A stretch of 29,534 bases of DNA from Streptomyces roseochromogenus subsp. oscitans DS 12.976 (GTDB lineage Bacteria > Actinomycetota > Actinomycetes > Streptomycetales > Streptomycetaceae), in NCBI RefSeq assembly GCF_000497445.1, contig NZ_CM002285.1, positions 4,036,718 to 4,066,251 on the forward strand. Direction: 5' to 3'. Shown piece by piece: positions 15,665 through 23,116 of the stretch; the stretch's first letter is position 1, and each line of letters begins with the position of its first letter. Position numbers and translations under genes: made by a program. The notes under the pieces are model-generated. The model ran no database searches, was not told where the DNA came from, and worked only from the letters and a program-made list of their open reading frames with translations.

Positions 15665-16369
15665 ATGGCAGACCAGACCCACGTTCTGTTCGTCGAGGAC
15701 GACGACGTCATCCGTGAAGCCACCCAGCTCGCCCTGGAGCGGGACGGCTTCGCGGTCACGGCCATGCCCGACGGTCTGTCGGGCCTGGAGGCGTTCCGGG
15801 CCAACCGCCCCGACATCGCTCTGCTGGACGTCATGGTCCCCGGTCTGGACGGGGTCAGCCTGTGCCGTCGTATCCGGGACGAGTCGACCGTTCCGGTGAT
15901 CATGCTGTCGGCGCGCGCCGACTCCATCGACGTCGTCCTCGGCCTGGAGGCGGGCGCCGACGACTATGTGACCAAGCCGTTCGACGGTGCCGTGCTGGTC
16001 GCGCGGATCCGGGCCGTGCTGCGCCGCTTCGGGCACGCGGGCGGCAGCGACCGGACCGAGACCGCCGAGGAAACGGTGACCGGTGGCGTGCTCACCTTCG
16101 GGGACCTGGAGATCGACACCGAGGGCATGGAGGTGCGCCGGGCCGGAGCGCCGGTGGCCCTCACCCCGACCGAGATGCGGCTGCTGCTCGAGTTCTCCTC
16201 GGCGCCGGGCACCGTGCTCTCCCGCGACAAGCTGCTGGAGCGCGTGTGGGACTACGGCTGGGGCGGGGACACCCGGGTTGTCGACGTGCATGTGCAGCGG
16301 CTGCGGCAGAAGATCGGCCAGGACCGGATCGAGACGGTCCGCGGCTTCGGCTACAAGCTGAAGGCCTGA
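15665..16369 (+). CDS. cseB: OmpR-family response regulator CseB
   Basis: 234 residues. The receiver domain spans 1-120: acidic cluster EDDD at 11-14, phosphorylated Asp D55 in LLDVMVPG, and K104 in YVTKPF. A winged-helix DNA-binding domain spans about 140-232 (LTPTEMRLLLEFSSAPGTVLSR, VWDYGWGGDTRVVDVHVQRLRQKIG, VRGFGYKL). When phosphorylated by CseC it activates the sigE promoter in the known system. It lies 37 nt after cseA and 11 nt before cseC in the same operon. Confidence 0.96.
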   Translation: MADQTHVLFVEDDDVIREATQLALERDGFAVTAMPDGLSGLEAFRANRPDIALLDVMVPGLDGVSLCRRIRDESTVPVIMLSARADSIDVVLGLEAGADDYVTKPFDGAVLVARIRAVLRRFGHAGGSDRTETAEETVTGGVLTFGDLEIDTEGMEVRRAGAPVALTPTEMRLLLEFSSAPGTVLSRDKLLERVWDYGWGGDTRVVDVHVQRLRQKIGQDRIETVRGFGYKLKA

Positions 16370-16380
16370 GCGGGGCGGTA

Positions 16381-17736
16381 ATGCGGGGGTTTCTTCGGTA
16401 TCCGGTCCGGCGCATGGAGCGCGCGGGCCTGCACACCGGGCTCAGATGGAAGCTCAGCGCGGCGATCGCGCTGGTGGCCGGGCTGGTGGCGATCGCGCTG
16501 AGCCTGGTCGTGCACAACGCGGCCCGGGTCTCGATGCTCGACAACGCACGTGACCTGGCCAATCAGCGCGTCCAGATCGCGCAGCGCAACTACGAGCTGA
16601 ACCGACGGCCGAACTTCCCCAACATCAAGCTCGACGACCCCGAGCTGCCGTCGGCGCTGCGCGAGAAGGCCGAGCAGGGCCGCAAGGCCAGCGACGTCAT
16701 CGACAGCGGCGGGGTGCCGGACATCTGGGCGGCCGTGCCGACCAAGGACGGGCATGTGCTCTCCCTGCACAGCCATATGCCGGACCGTTCCACCGATGTG
16801 CTGAAGGATCTCGACCAGGCGCTGGTCATCGGCTCCGTGGCGGTCGTGTTCGGCGGCAGCGCGCTCGGTGTACTGATCGGAGGGCAGCTGTCCGGGCGGC
16901 TGCGCAAGGCGGCGGCCGCCGCGAACCAGGTCGCCAAGGGCGAGACCGACGTCCGGGTGCGGGAGGCCATCGGCGGGGTCGTACGGGACGAGACCGATGA
17001 TCTCGCGCGCGCGGTGGACGCCATGGCGGACGCGCTGCGGCAGCGGCTGGAGGCCGAGCGGCGGGTCACCGCCGACATCGCGCACGAACTGCGCACCCCG
17101 GTGACGGGTCTGCTCACGGCAGCCGAACTCCTGCCCCCCGGCCGGCCGACGGAGCTGGTCCTGGACCGGGCGAAGGCGATGCGCACGCTCGTCGAGGACG
17201 TGCTGGAGGTGGCCCGCCTCGACGGCGCATCGGAGCGGGCCGAGCTGCAGGACATCATGCTGGGCGAGTTCGTCGCCCGGCGCGTGGCCGCCAAGGACCC
17301 GGAGATCGCCGTACGGGTGGTGCACGAGTCGGAGGTCACGACCGATCCGCGCCGCCTGGAGCGGGTGCTGTTCAACCTGCTCGCCAACGCCGCCCGGCAC
17401 GGCCGGCCGCCGATCGAGGTGACCGTCGAGGGCCGGGTGATCCGGGTCCGCGACCACGGTCCCGGCTTCCCGGAGGAGCTGCTCGCCGAGGGGCCGAGCC
17501 GCTTCCGCACCGGCAGCATGGACCGCGCCGGTACGGGCCACGGGCTCGGTCTGACCATCGCGGCGGGCCAGGCCCGGGTGCTCGGCGCCCGGCTCACGTT
17601 CCGCAACGTACGCCCTGCCGGAGCCCCCGCCGAGATTCCCGCGGAGGGCGCGGTGGCCGTGCTCTGGCTCCCGGAACACGCCCCGACCAACACGGGCAGC
17701 TATCCGATGCTGCCGCTGTCGGGAGGCGCGTCCTGA
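16381..17736 (+). CDS. cseC: Sensor histidine kinase CseC
   Basis: 451 residues. There are two membrane helices (about 24-46 and 148-168) enclosing a roughly 100-residue extracellular sensor, then HAMP (about 169-222), HisKA with the phosphorylated H235 in DIAHELRTP, and a HATPase domain with N336 in NLLANAARHG, G1 DHGPGFPEE and G2 GTGHGLGLTIA. It senses envelope damage and phosphorylates CseB. ATG 16381 is 11 nt after the cseB stop. The gene ends 16 nt from the stop of a convergent TetR gene, with no visible terminator, so the two transcripts probably overlap. Confidence 0.95.
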   Translation: MRGFLRYPVRRMERAGLHTGLRWKLSAAIALVAGLVAIALSLVVHNAARVSMLDNARDLANQRVQIAQRNYELNRRPNFPNIKLDDPELPSALREKAEQGRKASDVIDSGGVPDIWAAVPTKDGHVLSLHSHMPDRSTDVLKDLDQALVIGSVAVVFGGSALGVLIGGQLSGRLRKAAAAANQVAKGETDVRVREAIGGVVRDETDDLARAVDAMADALRQRLEAERRVTADIAHELRTPVTGLLTAAELLPPGRPTELVLDRAKAMRTLVEDVLEVARLDGASERAELQDIMLGEFVARRVAAKDPEIAVRVVHESEVTTDPRRLERVLFNLLANAARHGRPPIEVTVEGRVIRVRDHGPGFPEELLAEGPSRFRTGSMDRAGTGHGLGLTIAAGQARVLGARLTFRNVRPAGAPAEIPAEGAVAVLWLPEHAPTNTGSYPMLPLSGGAS

Positions 17737-17752
17737 GCCACTACCTGATCCG

Positions 17753-18334
17753 CTACCTGAGGAGCGAGTCCGTGAGCCGGTCGGCGGCGGCCTCGTCGAG
17801 CGGGGCGTGGCCGAGCAGGAAGCGGTACCAGAAGAACCCGTAGAACTGGTCGACCAGCAGGTCCAGATCCCGGTCGGCGGCCAGTTCCCCCCGCTCGCGG
17901 CCCCGTTCGAGCACCGCTCGTACCGCGGCCCTGCGGGACTGCGTGAACACCCGCATCAGCTCGGCCAGATGCGCGTCCCGGGCCGCCTCCCGGACGAGGG
18001 TGCGCAGCGCGGGCGCGGACGGCCGCCGCTGGGAGGCCTCGAACGTGGCGACCGCATATGCGCGCAGGTCCGCGCGGAGGTTCCCGGTGTCCGGCGCGGG
18101 CACGTCCTGGGCGGCGCGGTCGGTGAGCGCGTCCAGCAGGACCGCGCCCTTCGACGGCCACCAGCGATAGAGGGTCTGTTTTCCGACTCCGGCCGCCCGC
18201 GCGATGGTCTCCACGCTCACCGGGGCGCCGTCGGCGTCTGCCAGCAGCTCCAGCGCGGCGTCGAGGATCGCCCGGCGCGCCGCCTCGTTACGACGGCGGC
18301 CGGTGTGCGGACGGGGTTCGTTGCTGTCGTGCAC
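17753..18334 (-). CDS. TetR-family regulator, divergent from an SDR gene
   Basis: 193 residues. The helix-turn-helix is at about 20-67 (RRAILDAALELLADADGAPVSVETIARAAGVGKQTLYRWWPSK). The C-terminal domain (FYGFFWYRFLLGHAPLD) is of the TetR type with C-terminal domain common in Streptomyces. GTG 18332-18334 follows GGAGAGGA at a good distance. Two matching inverted repeats in the gap to the SDR gene are its likely operators, so it probably represses both itself and the SDR gene. Confidence 0.92.
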   Translation of the reverse strand: MHDSNEPRPHTGRRRNEAARRAILDAALELLADADGAPVSVETIARAAGVGKQTLYRWWPSKGAVLLDALTDRAAQDVPAPDTGNLRADLRAYAVATFEASQRRPSAPALRTLVREAARDAHLAELMRVFTQSRRAAVRAVLERGRERGELAADRDLDLLVDQFYGFFWYRFLLGHAPLDEAAADRLTDSLLR

Positions 18335-18381
18335 CGGCCCATCCTCTCCGAGTCCCGGCGGCTTACGCTGCCTGAAACACC

Positions 18382-18435
18382 TTGACGAGACTACCGGTCT
18401 CGGTAAGTCTTTAACGAGACCAGCGTTCTCGACAA
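18382..18435. promoter_or_regulatory. Divergent promoters with two TetR operators
   Basis: Operator 1 (18386-18402) is CGAGAC-5 nt-GTCTCG, perfect. Operator 2 (18415-18431) is CGAGAC-5 nt-TTCTCG, one mismatch. Centres are 29 nt apart. Rightward promoter: TTGACG (18382-18387), 16 nt, TAAGTC (18404-18409), so operator 1 fills its spacer. Leftward promoter: TTGTCG (18430-18435 complement), 16 nt, TAAAGA, with operator 2 filling its spacer. Confidence 0.75.
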
Positions 18436-18463
18436 AGAGCAAAGAGTCAGGAGAGAGCCACTC

Positions 18464-19216
18464 ATGAGCACTCCGAACAGCCCTGTGCACGCCCTCGCAG
18501 GACAGCGCGTCGTCGTCATGGGCGGCAGCTCCGGCATCGGCGAGGCGGCGGCCGCGTTCTTCGCGGCGGACGGTGCGGAGGTGGTCATCACCGGCCGCGA
18601 CCAGGACCGCCTCGACGCCGCGGCGGGCCGGGTCGGCGGCAAGGTCTCGGCGTACCGGGTGGACGGGGCGGACCGCGCCGCGGTGGACGCCTTCTTCGCG
18701 GGCTCCGGGCCCGTCGACCACCTGGTCGTCGCGCTCAGCGGCGGCAAGGGCGGCGGCCCCTTCGCCGAGCTGGACCTGGCCGAGCTGGCAGCGGGCTTCG
18801 ACGGCAAGTTCTGGCCGCACGTCCAGGTGCTCCAGGCCGCCCTGCCCGCCCTGCGCCGCGACGGCTCGGTGACGCTGGTGACCGCCGCCTCCGCCCGCGC
18901 CGCCCTGCCCGGCACCGCCGGCCTCGCAGCGATCAACGGCGCCCTGGAGGCGATGGTCCCGCCCCTCGCCGTCGAACTGGCCCCGCTGCGCATCAACGCG
19001 GTCTCACCCGGCGTCGTCGACACGCCTTGGTGGCAGGGCGTACCGGCCGAACAGCGCCGGACCCTCTTCGACGGCTTCGCCGCGATCACCCCCGTCGGCC
19101 GCGTCGGCCGCCCGGAGGACATCGCCCGCGCGATCCATATGCTGGCGGCCAACGACTTCGTGACCGGTGTGGTGCTGGAGGCGACGGGAGGCGCGACGCT
19201 GGCGACGGGACGTTGA
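18464..19216 (+). CDS. SDR-family protein lacking the catalytic Tyr and Lys
   Basis: 250 residues with a Rossmann fold. The cofactor loop GGSSGIG at 20-26 and the Arg in ITGRDQ suggest NADP(H) binding. S143 is in place (TAASARAA) and PGVVDTPWW follows strand 6. But the YxxxK pair of active reductases is replaced: the segment GLAAINGALEAM has L154 and N158 where Tyr and Lys belong, and the usual NNAG is ALSGG. The fold is clear; a classical dehydrogenase reaction is doubtful. It is divergent from and probably repressed by the TetR gene at 17753. GGAGAG precedes the ATG. Confidence 0.9.
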   Translation: MSTPNSPVHALAGQRVVVMGGSSGIGEAAAAFFAADGAEVVITGRDQDRLDAAAGRVGGKVSAYRVDGADRAAVDAFFAGSGPVDHLVVALSGGKGGGPFAELDLAELAAGFDGKFWPHVQVLQAALPALRRDGSVTLVTAASARAALPGTAGLAAINGALEAMVPPLAVELAPLRINAVSPGVVDTPWWQGVPAEQRRTLFDGFAAITPVGRVGRPEDIARAIHMLAANDFVTGVVLEATGGATLATGR

Positions 19217-19241
19217 CGCGCGCCCCGAAGCCGACGGCACT

Positions 19242-19272
19242 TCAACTCCTCAGGGGCGCGAGGCTGTGTCCG
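19242..19272. repeat. Dispersed Streptomyces intergenic repeat, second copy
   Basis: AGGGGCGCGAGGCTGTGTCC then GATCTGC matches, with few changes, the reverse complement of 4983-5019 (AGGGGCGCGGGGCTGTATC...GATATGC). It lies between the convergent SDR and VOC genes. Confidence 0.6.
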
Positions 19273-19302
19273 ATCTGCAACGCGCCCCGAGCTACCAGGC
19301 AC

Positions 19303-19749
19303 TCAGCAAGCCCAGTCCCGCTCCACATCCAGCCCGCCCTCACGGCGCTGCGTGAAGGAGAACCAGTTCCCGGAGTCGTCCCGGAACAGCGCCTCCGTGC
19401 CGTACGGCCGCTCCTGCGGCTCCTGCAGGAACTCCACCCCACGTTCCTTGAGCTTCTTGTAGTCACCGTGGATGTCATCGGTCGCCAGCACACCCGCACC
19501 GAGTGCCCCCTTGGCGACAAGCTTCCGCATCATCTCGGCGGACTCGGGGTCCATCGCCGGCGGCCCCGGCACCATGAGCGTCAGCTCCACGTCGGGCTGG
19601 CCCGGGGCGCCGACGGTGAGCCAGCGCATACCGCCCTCCCCCATGGTCATGTCCGTACGGACCTCCAGGCCCAGCTTCTCGGTGTAGAACTCCTTGGCCC
19701 GGTCCTGGTCGAGGACCCAGACGGTCGTGATGGCAAGCCCCTTGATCAT
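19303..19749 (-). CDS. VOC-family (glyoxalase/bleomycin-resistance fold) protein
   Basis: 148 residues with two beta-alpha-beta-beta-beta modules: AITTVWVLDQDRAKEFYTEKLGLEV at the start and VLATDDIHGDYKKLKERGVEFLQEP in the middle, ending GTEALFRDDSGNWFSFTQR. The usual first metal-ligand His in strand 1 is Thr here, so a metal-dependent reaction is uncertain. ATG 19747-19749 overlaps the stop of the upstream AraC gene (ATGA), and GGAG lies before it. The pair is one operon, the regulator first. Substrate not known. Confidence 0.9.
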   Translation of the reverse strand: MIKGLAITTVWVLDQDRAKEFYTEKLGLEVRTDMTMGEGGMRWLTVGAPGQPDVELTLMVPGPPAMDPESAEMMRKLVAKGALGAGVLATDDIHGDYKKLKERGVEFLQEPQERPYGTEALFRDDSGNWFSFTQRREGGLDVERDWAC

Positions 19750-20282
19750 GGCTCTGCTCTCCTGTCGGCGTTGCTGATGACGCTGGCGGTGCTGTCCGCC
19801 GGGGCGGACGCCTCTTCGCCACCGTAGGCAGCGGCGGCCCCGGAGCGCTTCTCCGATCTTGCGGTACTGAATCCGCCGGCCCAGAGCATGGCGTAGCAGC
19901 CGGGTATCAGGGAGGCGCCGCGGCCCACATGCCGGGCGCGGTACGCGCTCGGGGTGAGCCCGGTGCGAGCCTTGAAGCGGGCGGAGAACGTGCCGAGGCT
20001 GCTGAAGCCGACGAGCGTGCAGATCTCGGTCACGGTGAGGTTGGCACAGCGCAGCATCTCCTCGGCCCGCTCGATCCGCCGGTGGGTCAGATACTGGCCG
20101 GGTGTCTCGCCGTAGACGTCCTTGAAGGCGCGCAGGAAATGAAACCGCGAGTACCCGGCACACGCGGCCAGCGCGCCCAGATCGAGACCGGGGTCCGCCC
20201 AGTCCCGGTCCATGGCGTCCTTGGCCAGACGCAGCCGCCGCAGTTTGTCCATGCAGCCGATGGTGACATGGAGCACTGACAT
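19746..20282 (-). CDS. AraC-family transcriptional regulator
   Basis: 178 residues. The AraC double helix-turn-helix is at about 20-120: LDLGALAACAGYSRFHFLRAFKDVYGETPGQYL, then RIERAEEMLRCANLTVTEICTLVGFSSLGTFSARFKARTGLTPSAYR. No large N-terminal ligand domain is present; a C-terminal tail of about 55 residues follows. ATG 20280-20282 follows GCAGGAG by 5 nt. A longer frame upstream exists but lacks a ribosome site and crosses the hairpin at 20311-20340. The gene overlaps the VOC gene by 4 nt, so they are translationally coupled and the regulator may control the pair. Confidence 0.9.
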   Translation of the reverse strand: MSVLHVTIGCMDKLRRLRLAKDAMDRDWADPGLDLGALAACAGYSRFHFLRAFKDVYGETPGQYLTHRRIERAEEMLRCANLTVTEICTLVGFSSLGTFSARFKARTGLTPSAYRARHVGRGASLIPGCYAMLWAGGFSTARSEKRSGAAAAYGGEEASAPADSTASVISNADRRAEP

Positions 20283-20340
20283 CGACTCCTGCCAGCGCAA
20301 ACACCACAAACGCCCGCCTCTCGACCAAGCGAGACGGGCG

Positions 20341-20374
20341 AGCAAGTGGGCAAAAGGAGCAAGCGGGCAAAAGA
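20341..20374. repeat. 17-bp direct repeat, two copies
   Basis: AGCAAG(T/C)GGGCAAAAG followed by G or A occurs at 20341-20357 and 20358-20374, next to the exporter terminator. Confidence 0.75.
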
Positions 20375-20406
20375 AGACCCCGGGGCGGACACCAACCGGG
20401 GTCTTC
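20373..20406 (-). terminator. Intrinsic terminator of the exporter gene
   Basis: Perfect 11-bp stem GAAGACCCCGG / CCGGGGTCTTC with a 12-nt loop. Reading leftward, the stem is followed by TTTTGCCC. It lies 31 nt after the exporter stop codon. Confidence 0.85.
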
Positions 20407-20436
20407 AGTTCAGGCGCAGCTCGGATCAGGCATCGC

Positions 20437-22029
20437 TCAGACGGTTTCGGCGACCTGCACCGGAGCCACATCGCCGACGCTCTCCGCCGGAGGATTCCCG
20501 CTCTTGAGCGGAACCTCCTTCACGAACAGCGCGGCGGCCAGTGTGATCACCGCGACCCCCGCGCCCAGCAGGAATGCCGAGTGCGTACCGGCGGACACCG
20601 CGTGCTGGTAGGCCTCCCGTGCCACGGCGGGGAGCTTCGCCAGGCTCTTCGCGTCCAGCTGCGCGGACTTCTCGGTGACGCCCTTGCCCAGCGCGCCGGC
20701 CCGCTCGGCCATGACGTGCTTGACCCGGTCGTTGAACAGCGCGCCCATGATGGCGACACCGAAGGAGGAGCCCAGCGTACGGAACAGGGTCGTGGACGAG
20801 GAGGCCACGCCCATGTCCTTCATCTCCACGCTGTTCTGCGCCACCAGCATGGTGATCTGCATCATGCAGCCCATGCCCAGGCCCAGCACCGCCATGTAGA
20901 GACCCGAGGTGAAACGGGTCGTACCCGTGTCCATCAACGACAGCAGATACAGCCCGGCGATCATCAGCGCACCGCCGGCGATCGGGAAGATCTTGTAGCG
21001 GCCGCTCTTGGTGGTGACCCGGCCCGCGACCGTCGAGGTCACGAGCATCGCGCCGAGCATCGGCAGGAGCAGCAGACCGGAGTTGGTCGCGGAGGCGCCC
21101 TGCACCGACTGCTGGTACAGCGGCAGATAGAGCGTGGCGCCGAACATCACGAAGCCGGTGATGAAGCCGATGACCGACATCAGGGTGAAGTTGCGGCTCC
21201 TGAACATGTGCAGCGGCACCACCGGCTCGACGGCCCTGGTCTGCCAGAACACGAACCCGATCAGCGCGGCGACGCCGATGCCGATCAGTTCCATGATCCG
21301 CGCGGAGGTCCAGGCGTACTGGGTGCCGCCCCAGGTGGTGACCAGCACGATCGCCGTGATGCCGACGGTCAGCAGCAGGACACCCCAGTAGTCGATGCGC
21401 GCCCGCGCCCGCTTCTTCGGCAGGTGCAGCACCGCGCCGACCAGCGCCAGGGCCACGACACCCAGCGGCAGGTTGATGTAGAAGGACCAGCGCCAGCCCC
21501 AGTTGTCGGTGATGGTGCCGCCGACCAGCGGGCCGCCGATCATCGCCAGCGCCATGACGCCGGCCATCATGCCGGTGTACTTGCCCCGCTCCCGCGGCGG
21601 GATCAGATCGCCGATGATCGCCATGACGCCGACCATCAGACCGCCGGCGCCGAGACCCTGCACGGCCCGGAAGCCGATGAGTTCGCCCATGTTCTGGGCC
21701 ATGCCACTGAGCGCCGAGCCGATCAGGAAGAGGACGATCGAGCTGAGGAAGGCGCCCTTGCGCCCATACATGTCACCGAGCTTGCCCCAGACCGGGGTGG
21801 AGGCCGCGGTGGCCAGGGTGTAGCCGGTGACCACCCAGGACAGGTGCTCCAGGCCGCCCAGCTCGCCCACGATCGTCGGCATCGCCGTACCCACGATCAT
21901 GTTGTCCAGCATCGCGAGCATCATCGCGATCATGAGCGCGAGCAGGACCACTCGCACACTCTTGGGCCGTTTGCCCCCCAGTTTGCCCTCCTGTTTACTC
22001 TCCGCGACGATCTCGACCGTGTCCGCCAT
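20437..22029 (-). CDS. DHA2-type (14-TM) MFS multidrug exporter
   Basis: 530 residues. Length and hydrophobic pattern fit a 14-helix H+-antiporter of the EmrB/QacA type. Motif A GKLGDMYGRKG lies after helix 2, the helix-1 motif is LDNMIVGTAMPTI, the R in FRAVQGLGAG is motif B, and GGPLVGG lies in helix 5 (motif C, typical of exporters). Such pumps expel drugs or the cell's own antibiotics; the substrate is unknown. ATG 22027-22029 has GGGGGAG upstream. It is divergent from a TetR gene across a large inverted repeat, the classic arrangement of an inducible efflux pump. The terminator at 20373 follows it. Confidence 0.95.
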   Translation of the reverse strand: MADTVEIVAESKQEGKLGGKRPKSVRVVLLALMIAMMLAMLDNMIVGTAMPTIVGELGGLEHLSWVVTGYTLATAASTPVWGKLGDMYGRKGAFLSSIVLFLIGSALSGMAQNMGELIGFRAVQGLGAGGLMVGVMAIIGDLIPPRERGKYTGMMAGVMALAMIGGPLVGGTITDNWGWRWSFYINLPLGVVALALVGAVLHLPKKRARARIDYWGVLLLTVGITAIVLVTTWGGTQYAWTSARIMELIGIGVAALIGFVFWQTRAVEPVVPLHMFRSRNFTLMSVIGFITGFVMFGATLYLPLYQQSVQGASATNSGLLLLPMLGAMLVTSTVAGRVTTKSGRYKIFPIAGGALMIAGLYLLSLMDTGTTRFTSGLYMAVLGLGMGCMMQITMLVAQNSVEMKDMGVASSSTTLFRTLGSSFGVAIMGALFNDRVKHVMAERAGALGKGVTEKSAQLDAKSLAKLPAVAREAYQHAVSAGTHSAFLLGAGVAVITLAAALFVKEVPLKSGNPPAESVGDVAPVQVAETV

Positions 22030-22055
22030 CTCTTCTCACTCCCCCTGCGGCTCCA

Positions 22056-22124
22056 CTTACTTGCCGCCCGGCTAGTTCACTACACTAGGAAAGTAGACCT
22101 GTTACTAGCCGGGCGTCAAGTAAG
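22056..22124. promoter_or_regulatory. Divergent promoters inside a near-perfect 21-bp inverted repeat (TetR operator region)
   Basis: Arms 22056-22076 and 22104-22124 match in 20 of 21 positions (key words CTTACTTG and CCCGGCTAGT) around a 27-nt centre. Leftward promoter for the exporter: TTGACG (22114-22119), 18 nt, TACTTT (22090-22095). Rightward for the TetR gene: TTGCCG (22061-22066), then TAGGAA (22086-22091). Each arm thus covers one -35 box. Confidence 0.8.
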
Positions 22125-22152
22125 TTTCCGCGTGAGCGCGAGGAGTACGAGG

Positions 22153-22749
22153 ATGGGCGTCACCATGGACGGCACCAAGCAGCAGCGCCGCGGTAACACC
22201 CGCCAGCGCATTCAGGACGTGGCGCTCGACCTCTTCGCGGAGCAGGGCTACGAGAAGACCTCCCTGCGCGAGATCGCCGAGCGTCTCGACGTCACAAAGG
22301 CAGCCCTGTACTACCACTTCAAGACGAAGGAAGAGATCATCGTCAGCCTCTTCGAGGATCTGACGAGGCCGATCGAGGAACTCATCGAGTGGGGTCGCAG
22401 CCAGCCGCACACACTGCAGACCAAGCAGGAGATGGTGCGGCGCTACAGCCGCATCCTGGCCGACGCCGAGCCGTTCTTCCGCTTCATGCACGACAACCAG
22501 GGCACGGTCCGGGACCTGCGCATCGGCGACGCCTTCAAGGACCGGATGCGCGGCATGCGGGACATCTTCATCGACCCGGAGGCACCGCTCATCGACCAGG
22601 TCCGCTGCGTCAGCGCGATGTTCACGCTGCACGCGGGCATGTTCGTGATGCAGGACCTGGAAGGCGACTTCGAGGAGCGGCGCGAGGCCGTCCTCGAAGT
22701 CGCCCTGGGCCTCGTCACCCAGGCCCACGAACACGCCGGCGAGAACTGA
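22153..22749 (+). CDS. TetR-family repressor of the divergent exporter
   Basis: 198 residues. The helix-turn-helix is at about 16-67 (TRQRIQDVALDLFAEQGYEKTSLREIAERLDVTKAALYYHFKTKEEI), the canonical TetR form. The C-terminal ligand domain has FFRFMHDNQGTVRDLR. ATG 22153 has AGGAG at 22141-22145; another ATG is four codons on. Its position back to back with the exporter across a palindromic region makes it the likely local repressor, released when the pump's substrate binds (inference). Confidence 0.95.
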   Translation: MGVTMDGTKQQRRGNTRQRIQDVALDLFAEQGYEKTSLREIAERLDVTKAALYYHFKTKEEIIVSLFEDLTRPIEELIEWGRSQPHTLQTKQEMVRRYSRILADAEPFFRFMHDNQGTVRDLRIGDAFKDRMRGMRDIFIDPEAPLIDQVRCVSAMFTLHAGMFVMQDLEGDFEERREAVLEVALGLVTQAHEHAGEN

Positions 22750-22750
22750 C

Positions 22751-22984
22751 TCAGGACGAGGGCCGGCTCAGCGGGCCGGAGAAGTTGCCGGTGGAGCCGG
22801 ACAGGCCGATACGCCGGCCGGTCTTGACGTTCTGGCTGGCGTTGACGTCGGTCCGGGAAGAACGGGGCGTGGCGCGCTGGAACAGCGAAACCTCATGGAC
22901 CCGGGACCGGAACCGCCACCCGGTGAACGGACGTTCAACCGAGCAGCCACCCCTTGGCAGCCGAGCACTCGGTCCGCCCGGCAC
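22751..22984 (-). CDS. Possible small protein of unknown function
   Basis: Up to 77 residues; similarity not recognised. The last 47 codons (from about VSLFQRATPRSS) have almost only G or C at the third position, as in real Streptomyces genes, while the other two leftward frames do not. The protein end contains TDVNASQNVKTGRRIGL and SGSTGNFSGPL. The stop codon is 1 nt from the TetR stop, tail to tail. The start is uncertain: GTG 22982-22984 is used here, GTG 23003-23005 is possible, and coding bias fades upstream of about 22900. No clear ribosome site was found. Confidence 0.35.
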   Translation of the reverse strand: MPGGPSARLPRGGCSVERPFTGWRFRSRVHEVSLFQRATPRSSRTDVNASQNVKTGRRIGLSGSTGNFSGPLSRPSS

Positions 22985-23116
22985 CCACGTAAATGTGACG
23001 CACACCTCTGGTCACCTACCAACCAGTAACCCTACGGTTCCCCTCGCGCCACCCTCGCCTCAGATCATGCCCCTGACATTTCAGTCGCGTGTACGGACGT
23101 GAGAGGAACCCCACCG

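Noticed and set aside
19303..19749. Bleomycin-type resistance gene
   Set aside because: The VOC fold alone does not show resistance. It lacks the usual ligand His and the neighbours give no support.
20311..20340. Hairpin CGCCCG...CGGGCG before the AraC gene as a riboswitch or terminator
   Set aside because: The stem is imperfect, has only a short T run on one side and fits no riboswitch class I know.
20212..22152. Long rightward open frame antisense to the exporter
   Set aside because: Low-complexity His/Asp/Arg-rich translation with no domains. Only its last part, from 22153, is the real TetR gene.
23010..23031. PHO box upstream of the acid phosphatase
   Set aside because: GGTCACCTACC fits one unit of the PhoP pattern, but the adjoining 11 nt do not, so the required direct repeat is missing.
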